From the NCBI GenBank assembly GCA_947472765.1, contig CANJCM010000039.1, forward strand, positions 1 to 40,812: DNA of 40,812 nucleotides. Direction: 5' to 3'. Below the pieces are notes generated by a model that was given only the letters and a program-made list of their open reading frames with translations, made no database searches and had not been told where the DNA came from. This document shows, piece after piece, positions 16,244-24,028 of the stretch. Each line of letters opens with the position of its first letter. Within the stretch, counting starts at the first letter, position 1. The DNA comes from Opitutia bacterium. GTDB lineage: Bacteria; Verrucomicrobiota; Verrucomicrobiia; Opitutales; Opitutaceae. The translations under genes were made by a program, and so were the position numbers.

Positions 16244-17929
16244 ATGAAAATTTTCGCGGCGGCATTGTCTCTGGCGGTGGCTTTCGGTGGGCGAGTTTGG
16301 GCAGCCGAGCCGGAGTTCGACGTCGTGCTGCGGCACGGCACGATTTATGACGGCAGTGGTGGGGCGCCGTTCGTTGGTGATGTGGCCCTCAAGGGCGATC
16401 GCATCGCCGCCGTCGGAAATCTTGGGACCGGACGCGGCAAAGTTGAGGTCGAGGTTCGAGGCCTCGCGGTGGCGCCGGGCTTCGTGAATATGCTCAGCAA
16501 CAATGTCGCGCTGCTTCACGACGGACGCTCGCAGAGCGATCTCCGGCAGGGCGTCACGCTCGAGGTGCTGGGCGAGGGGAGTTCGATGGGACCGTTGACC
16601 GAGGCGATGAAGACCGAGGCGAAGGCGCTGCAGGGCGACATCAAGTTCTCGTACGAGTGGACGACCCTGGGTCAGTACCTCGAGCATCTCGAACGCCGCG
16701 GCGTGTCGTGCAATTTTACTTCGTTCGTGGGCGCCACGACCGTGCGGATGCATGAACTCGGCCATGACAAGCGCGAGCCGACGCCGGCGGAGCTGGCACG
16801 GATGCAGGCACTGGTTGGTCAGGCCATGGAGGAAGGCGCGGTCGGCGTGAGCAGCGCGCTGATTTACGAGCCGGGATTTTATGCGCAGACGAGCGAACTG
16901 ATCGCCCTGGCGAAGGCGGTGGCCCCTTATGGCGGTCGCTATCAGTCGCACATTCGCAGCGAGGGAAACCAACTCGTCGAGGCGGTCGACGAAGTTATCA
17001 CGATCGCCCGCGAGGCCGGCGTGCCCGCGGGGATTTATCATTTGAAGGCGGCCGGACAATCGAACTGGTCGAAACTCGAGACCGTGATTCAGCGGATTGA
17101 GGCCGCGCGGGCGTCGGGCCTCGCGGTGGTCGCCGACATGTACACCTACACCGCCGCCGCGTCGGGCCTCGACGCGATGATGCCGCCGTGGGTTCGCGCC
17201 GGCGGCTATCAGGCCTGGGCCGCGCGGCTGCGCGATCCCGCGGTCCGTGCCCGGGTGGCGCGTGAGATCCTCACGCCGTCGAGCGAGTGGGAGAATTACT
17301 ATCTCGCGGCGGGCTCGCCGGACAAAATCCTCCTCGCCGTTTTCAAGAACCCTGCGCTCAAGCCGCTAGCGGGCAAAACGCTCGCCGAAGTCGCAAAGCT
17401 TCGCGGGACGTCGCCGGTGGAAACCGCGATGGACCTCGTGGTCGAGGACGGATCGGTGGTCGGCGCGGTTTACTTCCTGATGAGCGAGGAGAACGTCCGC
17501 CGACAGATCGCGCTGCCTTGGATGGCGTTCGATTCCGATGAATCGTCGCAGGCGCCGGAGGGCTTGTTCCTGCGATCAAATCCCCACCCGCGGGCCTACG
17601 GTACCTTTGCCCGGGTTTTGGGAAAATATGTCCGCGACGAAAAGGCGCTTTCGCTGGCGGAGGCGGTGCGGAGACTGTCGTTGTTTCCCGCGCAGAATCT
17701 GAATTTACGTGAGCGGGGTGCACTGCGATCGGGCTGGGTGGCGGACGTGGTCGTGTTCGATCCGGAGAGAATTCAGGATCACGCGACCTATGATCAGCCG
17801 CATCAGTACGCCACCGGCATGCGCCATGTCTTCGTGAATGGAGTCGCGGTCTTGCGGGACGGCGAACACACCGGCGCCAAGCCGGGACGCTTCGTACGCG
17901 GACCGGGCTGGAAGCCAGCGGCGAAGTAA
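16244..17929 (+). CDS. Secreted D-aminoacylase/amidohydrolase-family protein lacking the HxH motif
   Basis: This 561-residue protein has a signal peptide (MKIFAAALSLAVAFGGRVWA) and a full amidohydrolase body of the N-acyl-D-amino-acid deacylase group: an N-terminal beta domain (FDVVLRHGTIYDGSGGAPF), the TIM-barrel and a C-terminal GWVADVVVFDPERI. The family's usual PGFID-x-HxHDD metal motif is replaced by PGFVNMLSNN (residues 78-87), and the bridging cysteine is absent from GVTLEVLGEGSS. Other active-site residues remain: SHIRSEGN (H236), YHLKAAG (H266) and FDSDE (D430). It is likely periplasmic. Either it uses a mononuclear site or it no longer hydrolyses. The gene follows the carbonic anhydrase by 58 bp on the same strand. 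Confidence 0.85.
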   Translation: MKIFAAALSLAVAFGGRVWAAEPEFDVVLRHGTIYDGSGGAPFVGDVALKGDRIAAVGNLGTGRGKVEVEVRGLAVAPGFVNMLSNNVALLHDGRSQSDLRQGVTLEVLGEGSSMGPLTEAMKTEAKALQGDIKFSYEWTTLGQYLEHLERRGVSCNFTSFVGATTVRMHELGHDKREPTPAELARMQALVGQAMEEGAVGVSSALIYEPGFYAQTSELIALAKAVAPYGGRYQSHIRSEGNQLVEAVDEVITIAREAGVPAGIYHLKAAGQSNWSKLETVIQRIEAARASGLAVVADMYTYTAAASGLDAMMPPWVRAGGYQAWAARLRDPAVRARVAREILTPSSEWENYYLAAGSPDKILLAVFKNPALKPLAGKTLAEVAKLRGTSPVETAMDLVVEDGSVVGAVYFLMSEENVRRQIALPWMAFDSDESSQAPEGLFLRSNPHPRAYGTFARVLGKYVRDEKALSLAEAVRRLSLFPAQNLNLRERGALRSGWVADVVVFDPERIQDHATYDQPHQYATGMRHVFVNGVAVLRDGEHTGAKPGRFVRGPGWKPAAK

Positions 17930-17937
17930 TCCGTTCC

Positions 17938-17987
17938 ATGGAGGGCCGGTGTCCTCCCCACCGGCCAAACCTCCGTCGGCCCTCCAT
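17938..17987. repeat. 11-bp perfect inverted repeat (ccatggaggg family)
   Basis: atggagggccg (17938-17948) and cggccctccat (17977-17987) form a perfect 11-bp stem right after the amidohydrolase gene. An alternative inner hairpin (gccggtg/caccggc) overlaps the left arm. The left side resembles 5807-5830, so this is a second member of a dispersed repeat. It could act as a weak 3' end structure for the upstream mRNA. Confidence 0.65.
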
Positions 17988-18055
17988 TCCCGGCCCGACT
18001 AGTGCCGTTTAAGCTGAAGTGTAGCCGACCCGAGGTCGTGGGCGCGCGCGAGGCA

Positions 18056-18082
18056 CGCCCCTACGAAAGGCGTGTAGGGGCG
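18056..18082. repeat. 9-bp inverted repeat
   Basis: cgcccctac (18056-18064) pairs perfectly with gtaggggcg (18074-18082) around a 9-base loop, in the spacer between convergent genes. A 4-bp extension (cgag/ctcg) continues after three mismatches. No T-run follows. Confidence 0.55.
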
Positions 18083-18126
18083 AGGCTCGTCCACCCCCGA
18101 ATGGCTACGGCATTTCTTAACCCGCT

Positions 18127-18648
18127 CTAACGCTCCAGTTCGAAAAACGTATAGCGAAAGTTCGCGTCCGCGCCCTCGCGGCGGGACCGCTCACGCCAGG
18201 GCTGCCCGCGCCATTCGGGAAACGTGCGATCACCGGGGACGTCGGCGTGAATCAGCGTCAGGTGGAGGCGCAGCGGACGGTTCAGCGCGAGCGTCTCCTC
18301 ATAGATTCTTTGGCCACCGCAGATGTAGACCTCGCCGGGCGTGGATTCCGCGACCTCGAGTGCGCCAGCCAGGGAGGTTGCGGCGCGCGGAAAATCTCCT
18401 GTACCGGGAGCGGAACTGCGGTCCGGGGACGACGGCAGCGGATGGCTCGTCACGACAATCGACCTTCGGCTGTCGCGTCGGGCCCCGGGCCAGGTGTCGA
18501 AGCAGATGCGCCCCATGATACAGATCTGCTCCGAGGTTTGGGCGTGGAAGAACGCCATATCCTCTGGAATCCGCCACGGGACTTTGCCGTCGCGGCCGAT
18601 CACCCGGTTCTCCGCGCAGGCGACGATTACGTGGACGAGCTTCGACAT
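18127..18648 (-). CDS. folA: Dihydrofolate reductase
   Basis: Reduces dihydrofolate to tetrahydrofolate with NADPH in the cytosol, supplying one-carbon carriers. The 173-residue product opens with VHVIVACAENRVIGRDGKVPWRIPEDM, in which W25 and the acidic E29 form the folate pocket (glutamate in place of E. coli's Asp27). The NADPH-binding GRICFDTWPG and EVYICGGQRIYEE follow in order, and the C-terminal strand YTFFELER is typical. Unlike many bacteria, thyA is not next to it. The start is preceded on its strand by aacctctcccgccc. It is divergent from alanine dehydrogenase, 105 bp apart. Confidence 0.96.
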   Translation of the reverse strand: MSKLVHVIVACAENRVIGRDGKVPWRIPEDMAFFHAQTSEQICIMGRICFDTWPGARRDSRRSIVVTSHPLPSSPDRSSAPGTGDFPRAATSLAGALEVAESTPGEVYICGGQRIYEETLALNRPLRLHLTLIHADVPGDRTFPEWRGQPWRERSRREGADANFRYTFFELER

Positions 18649-18753
18649 GGGCGGGAGAGGTTACACCCGACGGGTCACCGCGCGAGCCGCGAACGCGATC
18701 GGAAAGCGTGCATCCGGCGTTGCGTCTCCGCGGCGGACGAATTGCTTCATGAC

Positions 18754-19845
18754 ATGATCATTGGCGTCCCCAAGGAGATCAAAATCGGTGAAACCCGGGT
18801 GTCGATGACGCCCAGTCTGTGCCGCCGGTGCGTGGCGCTCGGGGCGAAGGTTCTCCTGGAAAAATCTGCCGGCCTCACCGCCGGCTTCACGGATGCGGAG
18901 TATCGCGCCGCCGGCGCCACGCTCGTCGCCGACGCCGCCCGGGTCTGGCGCGCGGCCGACCTGATCCTGAAGGTGAAGGAACCGTTGCCCGCGGAGTATG
19001 GACGGATTCGGACCGGTCAGGCCATTTTCACCTACCTCCACCTCGCCGCGGGCCCGGAACTCGCGCGGGTGCTGCTGGAGAAGAAGGTGCTGGGCATTGC
19101 ATACGAGACGGTCGAGGCGACCGATGGTTCGTTTCCGCTCTTGAAGCCGATGTCGCAAATCGCGGGCCGGCTCTCGATTCAGATCGGGGCATATTTTCTT
19201 CAGTCACAGCACGGCGGCTCGGGCGTGCTGCTCGGTGGCATCCCCGGCACGATGCCGGGCCATGTCGTCGTGGTCGGCGCGGGAAATTCCGGTGCGCACG
19301 CCGTGCAGATGGCCGCCGGGATGGGCGCGCGGGTCACGGTGCTCGACCTCGACATGCGCAAGCTCGAGGCGCTCGACATGGAATACCGCGGGCGAATCGT
19401 GACGCTGATGTCCAACCCGGCGAACCTCGAGCACGAGGTGGCGGATGCCGACTTGCTGATTGGCGCGGTGCTCATTCCGGCGGCGCGCGCCCCGACCGTG
19501 GTGACCAGGGAAATGGTTTCCCGGATGCGTCCCGGCAGCGTGATCGTCGACATCGCGATCGATCAGGGCGGCTGTATCGAGAGCATCCGTCCGACATCGC
19601 ATCGCGACCCTGTCTACGAGAAGCACGGGGTGATCCATTACGCGGTGCCGAACATGCCCGCGCTCGTGGGCCGCACTTCGACCTTGGGCCTCACGCAGGC
19701 CACCGAACCCTACGTCGCCTTGATCGTGCGCCGGGGCATCGAGGCCGCGATTGCCGAGCTTCCCGGTCTCGCCCGCGGCGTGAACACGGAGGACGGGCGG
19801 ATCGTCTACCCGGCCGTCGCGAAGGCGCTGGGATTCTCAAGCTAG
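18754..19845 (+). CDS. ald: Alanine dehydrogenase
   Basis: Catalyses the reversible NAD-dependent oxidative deamination of L-alanine to pyruvate and ammonia. The 363-residue product starts MIIGVPKEIKIGETRVSMTP, the classic Ald opening, and contains the pyruvate-binding lysine in LILKVKEPLP, the catalytic histidine in FTYLHLAA, the Rossmann motif VVVGAGNSGAHAVQMA and the active-site aspartate in VDIAIDQGG. ATG 18754 is chosen by homology, since the frame stays open far upstream over the antisense strand of folA. It is a single gene; the 277 bp behind it contain no further gene, only low-complexity direct-repeat-like text. Confidence 0.96.
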   Translation: MIIGVPKEIKIGETRVSMTPSLCRRCVALGAKVLLEKSAGLTAGFTDAEYRAAGATLVADAARVWRAADLILKVKEPLPAEYGRIRTGQAIFTYLHLAAGPELARVLLEKKVLGIAYETVEATDGSFPLLKPMSQIAGRLSIQIGAYFLQSQHGGSGVLLGGIPGTMPGHVVVVGAGNSGAHAVQMAAGMGARVTVLDLDMRKLEALDMEYRGRIVTLMSNPANLEHEVADADLLIGAVLIPAARAPTVVTREMVSRMRPGSVIVDIAIDQGGCIESIRPTSHRDPVYEKHGVIHYAVPNMPALVGRTSTLGLTQATEPYVALIVRRGIEAAIAELPGLARGVNTEDGRIVYPAVAKALGFSS

Positions 19846-20122
19846 CGAACAACGACTTTCGCGGCCGAGTCGGGGCGGGCAACCCGGGCGTGCACGGCGT
19901 CTGCCTTCTCGATGGACTCTTCAAATGGAGCCTGAAGCCATGAAGCGAGGAAACGACCGGCCCCTGGCGCCATGCCGATCCTCTCATCCGGTCCCGTGTT
20001 GGACTGAATTCTTCCTGCCGCTCTGCGTCCTCCCTTAACCTCAGCGACCTCTGCGTTCCCGATCCGGTCACCGCCCACTCAGGCGCACTCGCTCACGTTC
20101 GCCGGCACGAACTACCACGGGC

Positions 20123-20791
20123 CTACTTCTTCCCGGCCCAGACGTAGTCCGAGAAGGTGACGGTCATTTCCGCGTCGAGCGACTTGAAGAAAAAGGCGCG
20201 ACCGCGGACGCGGGTCAGAACTTCGCGGGGGAGGGCAGGGCGGTTGTCCTCGGGCCGGTGATACGTCATCCGGGTGTTCATTTCAGCGACCTTGACGACC
20301 ATGGACGGGCTGAATTCGCCGGTGCTCGCCAACTCGATCGACTCGATGGCATGGCTGGGCCGGTGCACGACCAGCGTCGCCCGCAGTGATGCCGCCACGT
20401 TGTCGCCGCCGTCCCCCGGCTTGAGCCGGCAGCGGAAGGTGGAGCGGTCGCCGTCGGTGCCGAGCGTTTCCAGGGTCGCGAGGTCAAGTTGCTCAACCAG
20501 TTTCGGGGCGGTGCCGCCACGGGAGCGCCGGGTGCGCAGTTCCCGATAGTCACGGGCCTCGTCGGCGGTCGGCGGCTTGCCGTTCTTCTGCACGAGCGTC
20601 CAGCGATCGAACTCCGGCCTGGCCGCGTCGCAGTGCTCCACCATCGACTGGCCTTCGCCCACGCTCGTGAGCGTGTACGACCAGCCCGGCGGTGGCTCCG
20701 CCCGAAATTGCTTGAGGGCAGCGTCCAGCTCCGCGGGCACGGCGGCGAGGGCCGTGGACACGAGAAACGACAACAGCAGCAGAAAACGCAT
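20123..20791 (-). CDS. Secreted protein of unknown function
   Basis: This 222-residue protein begins with a signal peptide (MRFLLLLSFLVSTALAAVP). The mature part contains an N-terminal PPPGWSYTLTSVGEG region, a linker with KNGKPPTADEARDYRELR, a central beta-rich region around RSTFRCRLKPGDGGDNVA, and a C-terminal block ending EMTVTFSDYVWAGKK. No family is recognised; the layout resembles periplasmic proteins of unknown function that follow outer-membrane lipoprotein-carrier-like folds, but this is only an impression. Upstream on its strand is acctttcctccgcccc, with no Shine-Dalgarno sequence. The Gre-like gene lies 60 bp upstream on the same strand, so the two may form a unit. Confidence 0.65.
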   Translation of the reverse strand: MRFLLLLSFLVSTALAAVPAELDAALKQFRAEPPPGWSYTLTSVGEGQSMVEHCDAARPEFDRWTLVQKNGKPPTADEARDYRELRTRRSRGGTAPKLVEQLDLATLETLGTDGDRSTFRCRLKPGDGGDNVAASLRATLVVHRPSHAIESIELASTGEFSPSMVVKVAEMNTRMTYHRPEDNRPALPREVLTRVRGRAFFFKSLDAEMTVTFSDYVWAGKK

Positions 20792-20851
20792 GGGGCGGAG
20801 GAAAGGTATCCGCGGCGTCGAGGCAACTGCCGTCGCGGGCGCGGTGGTGTC

Positions 20852-21331
20852 CTACTCGATCGCGGCAATCCGCTGCGCCTTGACCGCACCGCGACCGACC
20901 GCGCGAACGCTGTCGCCCACGCGCCGGCCGAGCAACTGGCCGCCCAGCGGGGATGATGGAGTCAACACGAGCACGCGCCTGCCTTCCACCGTGAGCTCGA
21001 GTCCGCCGGCCCGCGGTCCGATGAAATAGAACGTAGTCTGGTTCGCCGACTCCAGCGTGACGACCGCGCCCACGGCGATGGCGTCCGCCGGACCAAACGC
21101 CGGCAAGGCCAGGTTGGAGTAGAGTTCGATGCTGTGGCCGATTTCCCCGGCGAGCTTGGCCTGACCCTCCGCGAGATAGGCCGCTTCCTGGCTGTGGGTG
21201 TCCCACTTGTTCTCGGCCCGGCTTTCCTCGCTCGTCGCCTCGTCGCGGGCCATCGTCGCGGCCCCGACCTGGAGGGCGAGTTCCGCCCTGAGTTGATCGA
21301 GGATGGCGGCGCGGACGACGGACTTATTCAC
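20852..21331 (-). CDS. GreA/GreB-like transcription factor
   Basis: Starting at GTG 21331 gives 159 residues, the usual size of a Gre factor. The C-terminal FKBP-like domain is clear: AIAVGAVVTLES, FYFIGPRAGG and SPLGGQLLGRRVGDSV (residues 127-142). The N-terminal half would form the coiled coil that enters the RNA polymerase secondary channel; its tip is replaced by ARDEATSEESRAENKWDT (residues 28-45), rich in acidic residues but unlike the GreA tip. Gre proteins rescue backtracked polymerase; this one may instead belong to the Gre-like inhibitor/regulator subset. A start at 21436 would overlap the divergent parA gene and add an Arg-rich segment, so GTG is preferred. Confidence 0.75.
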   Translation of the reverse strand: MNKSVVRAAILDQLRAELALQVGAATMARDEATSEESRAENKWDTHSQEAAYLAEGQAKLAGEIGHSIELYSNLALPAFGPADAIAVGAVVTLESANQTTFYFIGPRAGGLELTVEGRRVLVLTPSSPLGGQLLGRRVGDSVRAVGRGAVKAQRIAAIE

Positions 21332-21438
21332 GTGGGAAAATTTTGGTAAACCGAGATGCGCCCGCTTTTGTCTGGCCCCCTGCCGGACGCACTCGCATCT
21401 TGACCGACGGCCCTTCCGGCTTGTCAACGGCATCACGC

Positions 21439-22338
21439 ATGGCGCGCAAAATCAGCTTCATCAACTACAAGGGCGGCGTGGGAAAGACATCCCTGATCGT
21501 CAACACCGCCGCGGCCCTCGCGAAACTGGGCAAGCGCGTCCTGCTCTTCGATTTCGACACGCAGTCGAACGCGAGCATCTGGCTGCTGAAGCTCGATCGC
21601 TGGAACAAGATCAACGCCACCGGCGCCGGGGCGATCTTCTCGATCTTCGAGCCCGGCACCGCGCAGGTGAAGGACATGATCATCAAGGACGTCGTCGAGG
21701 GAAAGAACGGCGAGAAGCTCCTGCCGGGTCTCGATCTCGTGCCGACGACCTTCAACCTCGTTGACCTCGAGAACGAATACAACGGCGACCCGAAGCGTCC
21801 GCCCTACCTCGTGTTCTACGAGCAGCTCGCGGCGGTGGAGGCGAATTACGACTTCATCCTCTTCGATTGCCCGCCGAACATCCTGCGCGCGTCGCAGTGC
21901 GGCATTTTTTCCTCGAGCGAGATCTATGTGCCGGCGAATCCGGATGCGCTCAGCCTGATCGGTTTCACGCTCCTGGTGGAGAAGCTGCAGAAGTTTCACC
22001 AGTTGTCCGCGAGCTTCCGCAAGGCGACCATGAGCCCGGCGGCCCAGGTGCAGGGCATCATCTTCAACTCGATCAAGGCGGGCGTGGACATCGAGGTCCC
22101 CAAGATGCGGATGCAGCTTCGGCTGAATCAGTTTCGGACCGCGAAGCGCGCCGCCCCGACCGCAAAGATTTTCGACACGCAGATTCGCGACGCCATGGTC
22201 GTCCGTCGCGCCGTGGCGCTGGGGCTGCCGGTTGCGCTCGTCAGCGCCGAGGCGGCCGACGCCGGCCCGGGCGGCGACAACGTGATCAACGATTATCGCC
22301 GGCTGGCCGGTGAGATCGTCCAGCAGGTTTCCGCGTGA
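21439..22338 (+). CDS. Orphan ParA/MinD-family ATPase
   Basis: A 299-residue P-loop ATPase with the deviant Walker A FINYKGGVGKTS (signature lysine K11, catalytic K16), switch VLLFDFDTQSN and Walker B YDFILFDCPP. It has no helix-turn-helix N-terminus, so it is not a plasmid-type autorepressor ParA. Such ATPases dimerise on ATP, bind DNA or membrane and pattern partner cargo. Unusual features are an insert after the switch I region (KLDRWNKINATGAGAIFSIF) and a long charged MRMQLRLNQFRTAKRAAP. No ParB or MinE is nearby; instead two unknown co-directional genes follow within 38 and 68 bp, suggesting a dedicated partner set. ATG 21439 gives the normal MARKISFINY opening. Confidence 0.9.
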   Translation: MARKISFINYKGGVGKTSLIVNTAAALAKLGKRVLLFDFDTQSNASIWLLKLDRWNKINATGAGAIFSIFEPGTAQVKDMIIKDVVEGKNGEKLLPGLDLVPTTFNLVDLENEYNGDPKRPPYLVFYEQLAAVEANYDFILFDCPPNILRASQCGIFSSSEIYVPANPDALSLIGFTLLVEKLQKFHQLSASFRKATMSPAAQVQGIIFNSIKAGVDIEVPKMRMQLRLNQFRTAKRAAPTAKIFDTQIRDAMVVRRAVALGLPVALVSAEAADAGPGGDNVINDYRRLAGEIVQQVSA

Positions 22339-22376
22339 TGGCGCGCCGTCGCTGAAATTTCCCTCCGGCTCCCCGC

Positions 22377-23225
22377 ATGAAATCCACCGCCAAAGACTGG
22401 AACGAGGTCCGCACCGCGTTTGCCAGCTCGATCATGGTCGACACCTCGCTCAGCAGTCTCGCGCAGAACCTCGATGGCCCGGACTGGCCGATCAAGGGGA
22501 AGGACGAGACGCCGGCGAAGTACATCGATCTCACGTTTGATGAGGTCGTCGAGCTGCTCCAGCTCAAGGGCCAGTCGCCCGAGCGCATCGATCAGCTCGT
22601 GGCGCTGCTGAAGGAGACCCTCGCGTTTGACAGCCCGTTTGGCGACATGGTCGAGCAAACGCAGGCCGCCTCGGAGCGCGACAATCCGCTGCTGAAGAAC
22701 CTGGCCAAGCTCGGTATCGCGGAGAATTTTCCCATTTCGTTGACCGCGCTCGAGCCGGGTACGCTCGAGTTCTGCAAGCTCGAGAAGCTCTCCACGCTCG
22801 CCGAGTTCGCCGTCGCGGCCCAGGGCATGTCGCAGAACGTGATCGTCGGTGGGGAGTTCAAGAAACTGCTCAACGCGCTTTCGCACGTGGACGAGGCGAC
22901 GCTCGCGGAAGTTCTGCCTTACCGTCGCGGCCAGAAGGGGCTGCACCTCGTCGAGGCCGTTGCACAAGCGGTGCGGGCTCCCGATGCGGTCGCGCGGGTC
23001 GAGCTGGCGACGACCTGGTTCCGCGATGATCTCGCGGCGATCGAAAAGGAACTGGCGGCCGGCGGTTCGCTGGAGCGGCGTTTCGTCGCGCTCGGGGATC
23101 CGAAGCTCGAGCAGCGGGCGGCGGAACTCCTGCGCCCGCATTTGCGGGTGGCGGGCAAGCCCGTGCCGGCCGCGGCGCCCGAAAAGAAGAAGTCCGGATT
23201 CTTCGGCTGGTTCAGCCGGAAGTAA
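22377..23225 (+). CDS. Unknown protein with basic-aromatic C-terminal tail, in ParA operon
   Basis: The 282 residues form a mostly helical, acidic protein: FDEVVELLQLKGQSPERIDQ near residue 53, several Leu-rich helices, and a C-terminal region after a Pro/Ala linker that ends EKKKSGFFGWFSRK. That short basic-aromatic end looks like an amphipathic membrane anchor or a docking peptide. It has no signal peptide and no known family. It lies 38 bp after the ParA ATPase and 68 bp before a coiled-coil gene on the same strand, so it is probably a partner of the ATPase (inference). The start is preceded by ctccggctccccgc. Confidence 0.75.
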   Translation: MKSTAKDWNEVRTAFASSIMVDTSLSSLAQNLDGPDWPIKGKDETPAKYIDLTFDEVVELLQLKGQSPERIDQLVALLKETLAFDSPFGDMVEQTQAASERDNPLLKNLAKLGIAENFPISLTALEPGTLEFCKLEKLSTLAEFAVAAQGMSQNVIVGGEFKKLLNALSHVDEATLAEVLPYRRGQKGLHLVEAVAQAVRAPDAVARVELATTWFRDDLAAIEKELAAGGSLERRFVALGDPKLEQRAAELLRPHLRVAGKPVPAAAPEKKKSGFFGWFSRK

Positions 23226-23293
23226 GCGGGCCGATCGTCCGGCGGACGTGAAAACGCTCGCCCGCGCGCCCCTTTTCCTGAGGTAGTGGCGGC

Positions 23294-23989
23294 ATGGCGG
23301 ATCCTGGCCCGATCAAATTTCCCGTTTCGAAGGCAAGTGTCGCGCCCACGCTGTCGCTGCGGCGCCGGCCGGCCGTGACGCGTTCCCCGTTCGAGGTCTC
23401 CGAGGTCTCCGCCGCCGCCCGCGAGTCGATCAAGGCGATTGTCTCGGCCACCCGGGCGCCGTTTGCGAGCGCGGCGGGAGCCGAATCCGCCAAAGTGGCT
23501 GAACTCGAGCGGACGCTGCGCCAGCTCGAGCTGACACTGGCGGAGCGGGAGCGGGTGATTGCCGAGAACGAGGCCCGGCTGGCCGATCACGAACGCGATC
23601 TGGCGGAGATGGAGGCGCTCCTCATGGCGCGCGAAAAATTGATCGCGGCGACCCGCCGGCCCGTGCCGGCGCAGGCGGCGATTTCACCGGAGGAAAAGGC
23701 CGCGCTCGAGCAGCTCCGGGCTGAGCTCGAACGGCAGGAAGCCTCGGTCCTGGAAGCGAAACAGGCGTTGCGGGAGCGCGAGCAGTTCCTGGATCAGTCC
23801 GAAACGAAGCTCTTCGAAAAGGTGCAGGCGCAGCAGGAAAAGGAAATCGAGCTGGAGCAGCGCGAGGAGGACTTGCGGGCCCGGGATCGCCGGCTGCGCG
23901 AGCGCGAGGCGGCAATCGATCCGCAGGCGGCCGCGGTGTTGAAGGCCGCGGATGAAGCCGCGAAGAAGCGCGACGAGTTTAACGAGTGA
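23294..23989 (+). CDS. Coiled-coil protein in ParA operon
   Basis: This 231-residue cytosolic protein has a basic, probably disordered N-terminus (KFPVSKASVAPTLSLRRRP) and then heptad-like helices from about residue 65 to the end: LERTLRQLELTLAERERVIA, a break near residues 118-128 (RRPVPAQAAISPEE), and a second long helix rich in Glu, Arg and Gln. No family is recognised beyond coiled coil. A basic N-terminal peptide of this sort is how several partners stimulate ParA ATPases, so it is a candidate adaptor or scaffold (inference). Its start is one of few in the window with a gagg stretch nearby upstream. Confidence 0.7.
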   Translation: MADPGPIKFPVSKASVAPTLSLRRRPAVTRSPFEVSEVSAAARESIKAIVSATRAPFASAAGAESAKVAELERTLRQLELTLAERERVIAENEARLADHERDLAEMEALLMAREKLIAATRRPVPAQAAISPEEKAALEQLRAELERQEASVLEAKQALREREQFLDQSETKLFEKVQAQQEKEIELEQREEDLRARDRRLREREAAIDPQAAAVLKAADEAAKKRDEFNE

Positions 23990-24028
23990 GCGGCGCACCG
24001 GAGGGTGGCGCCGGTGGCGGCCGCCGGG

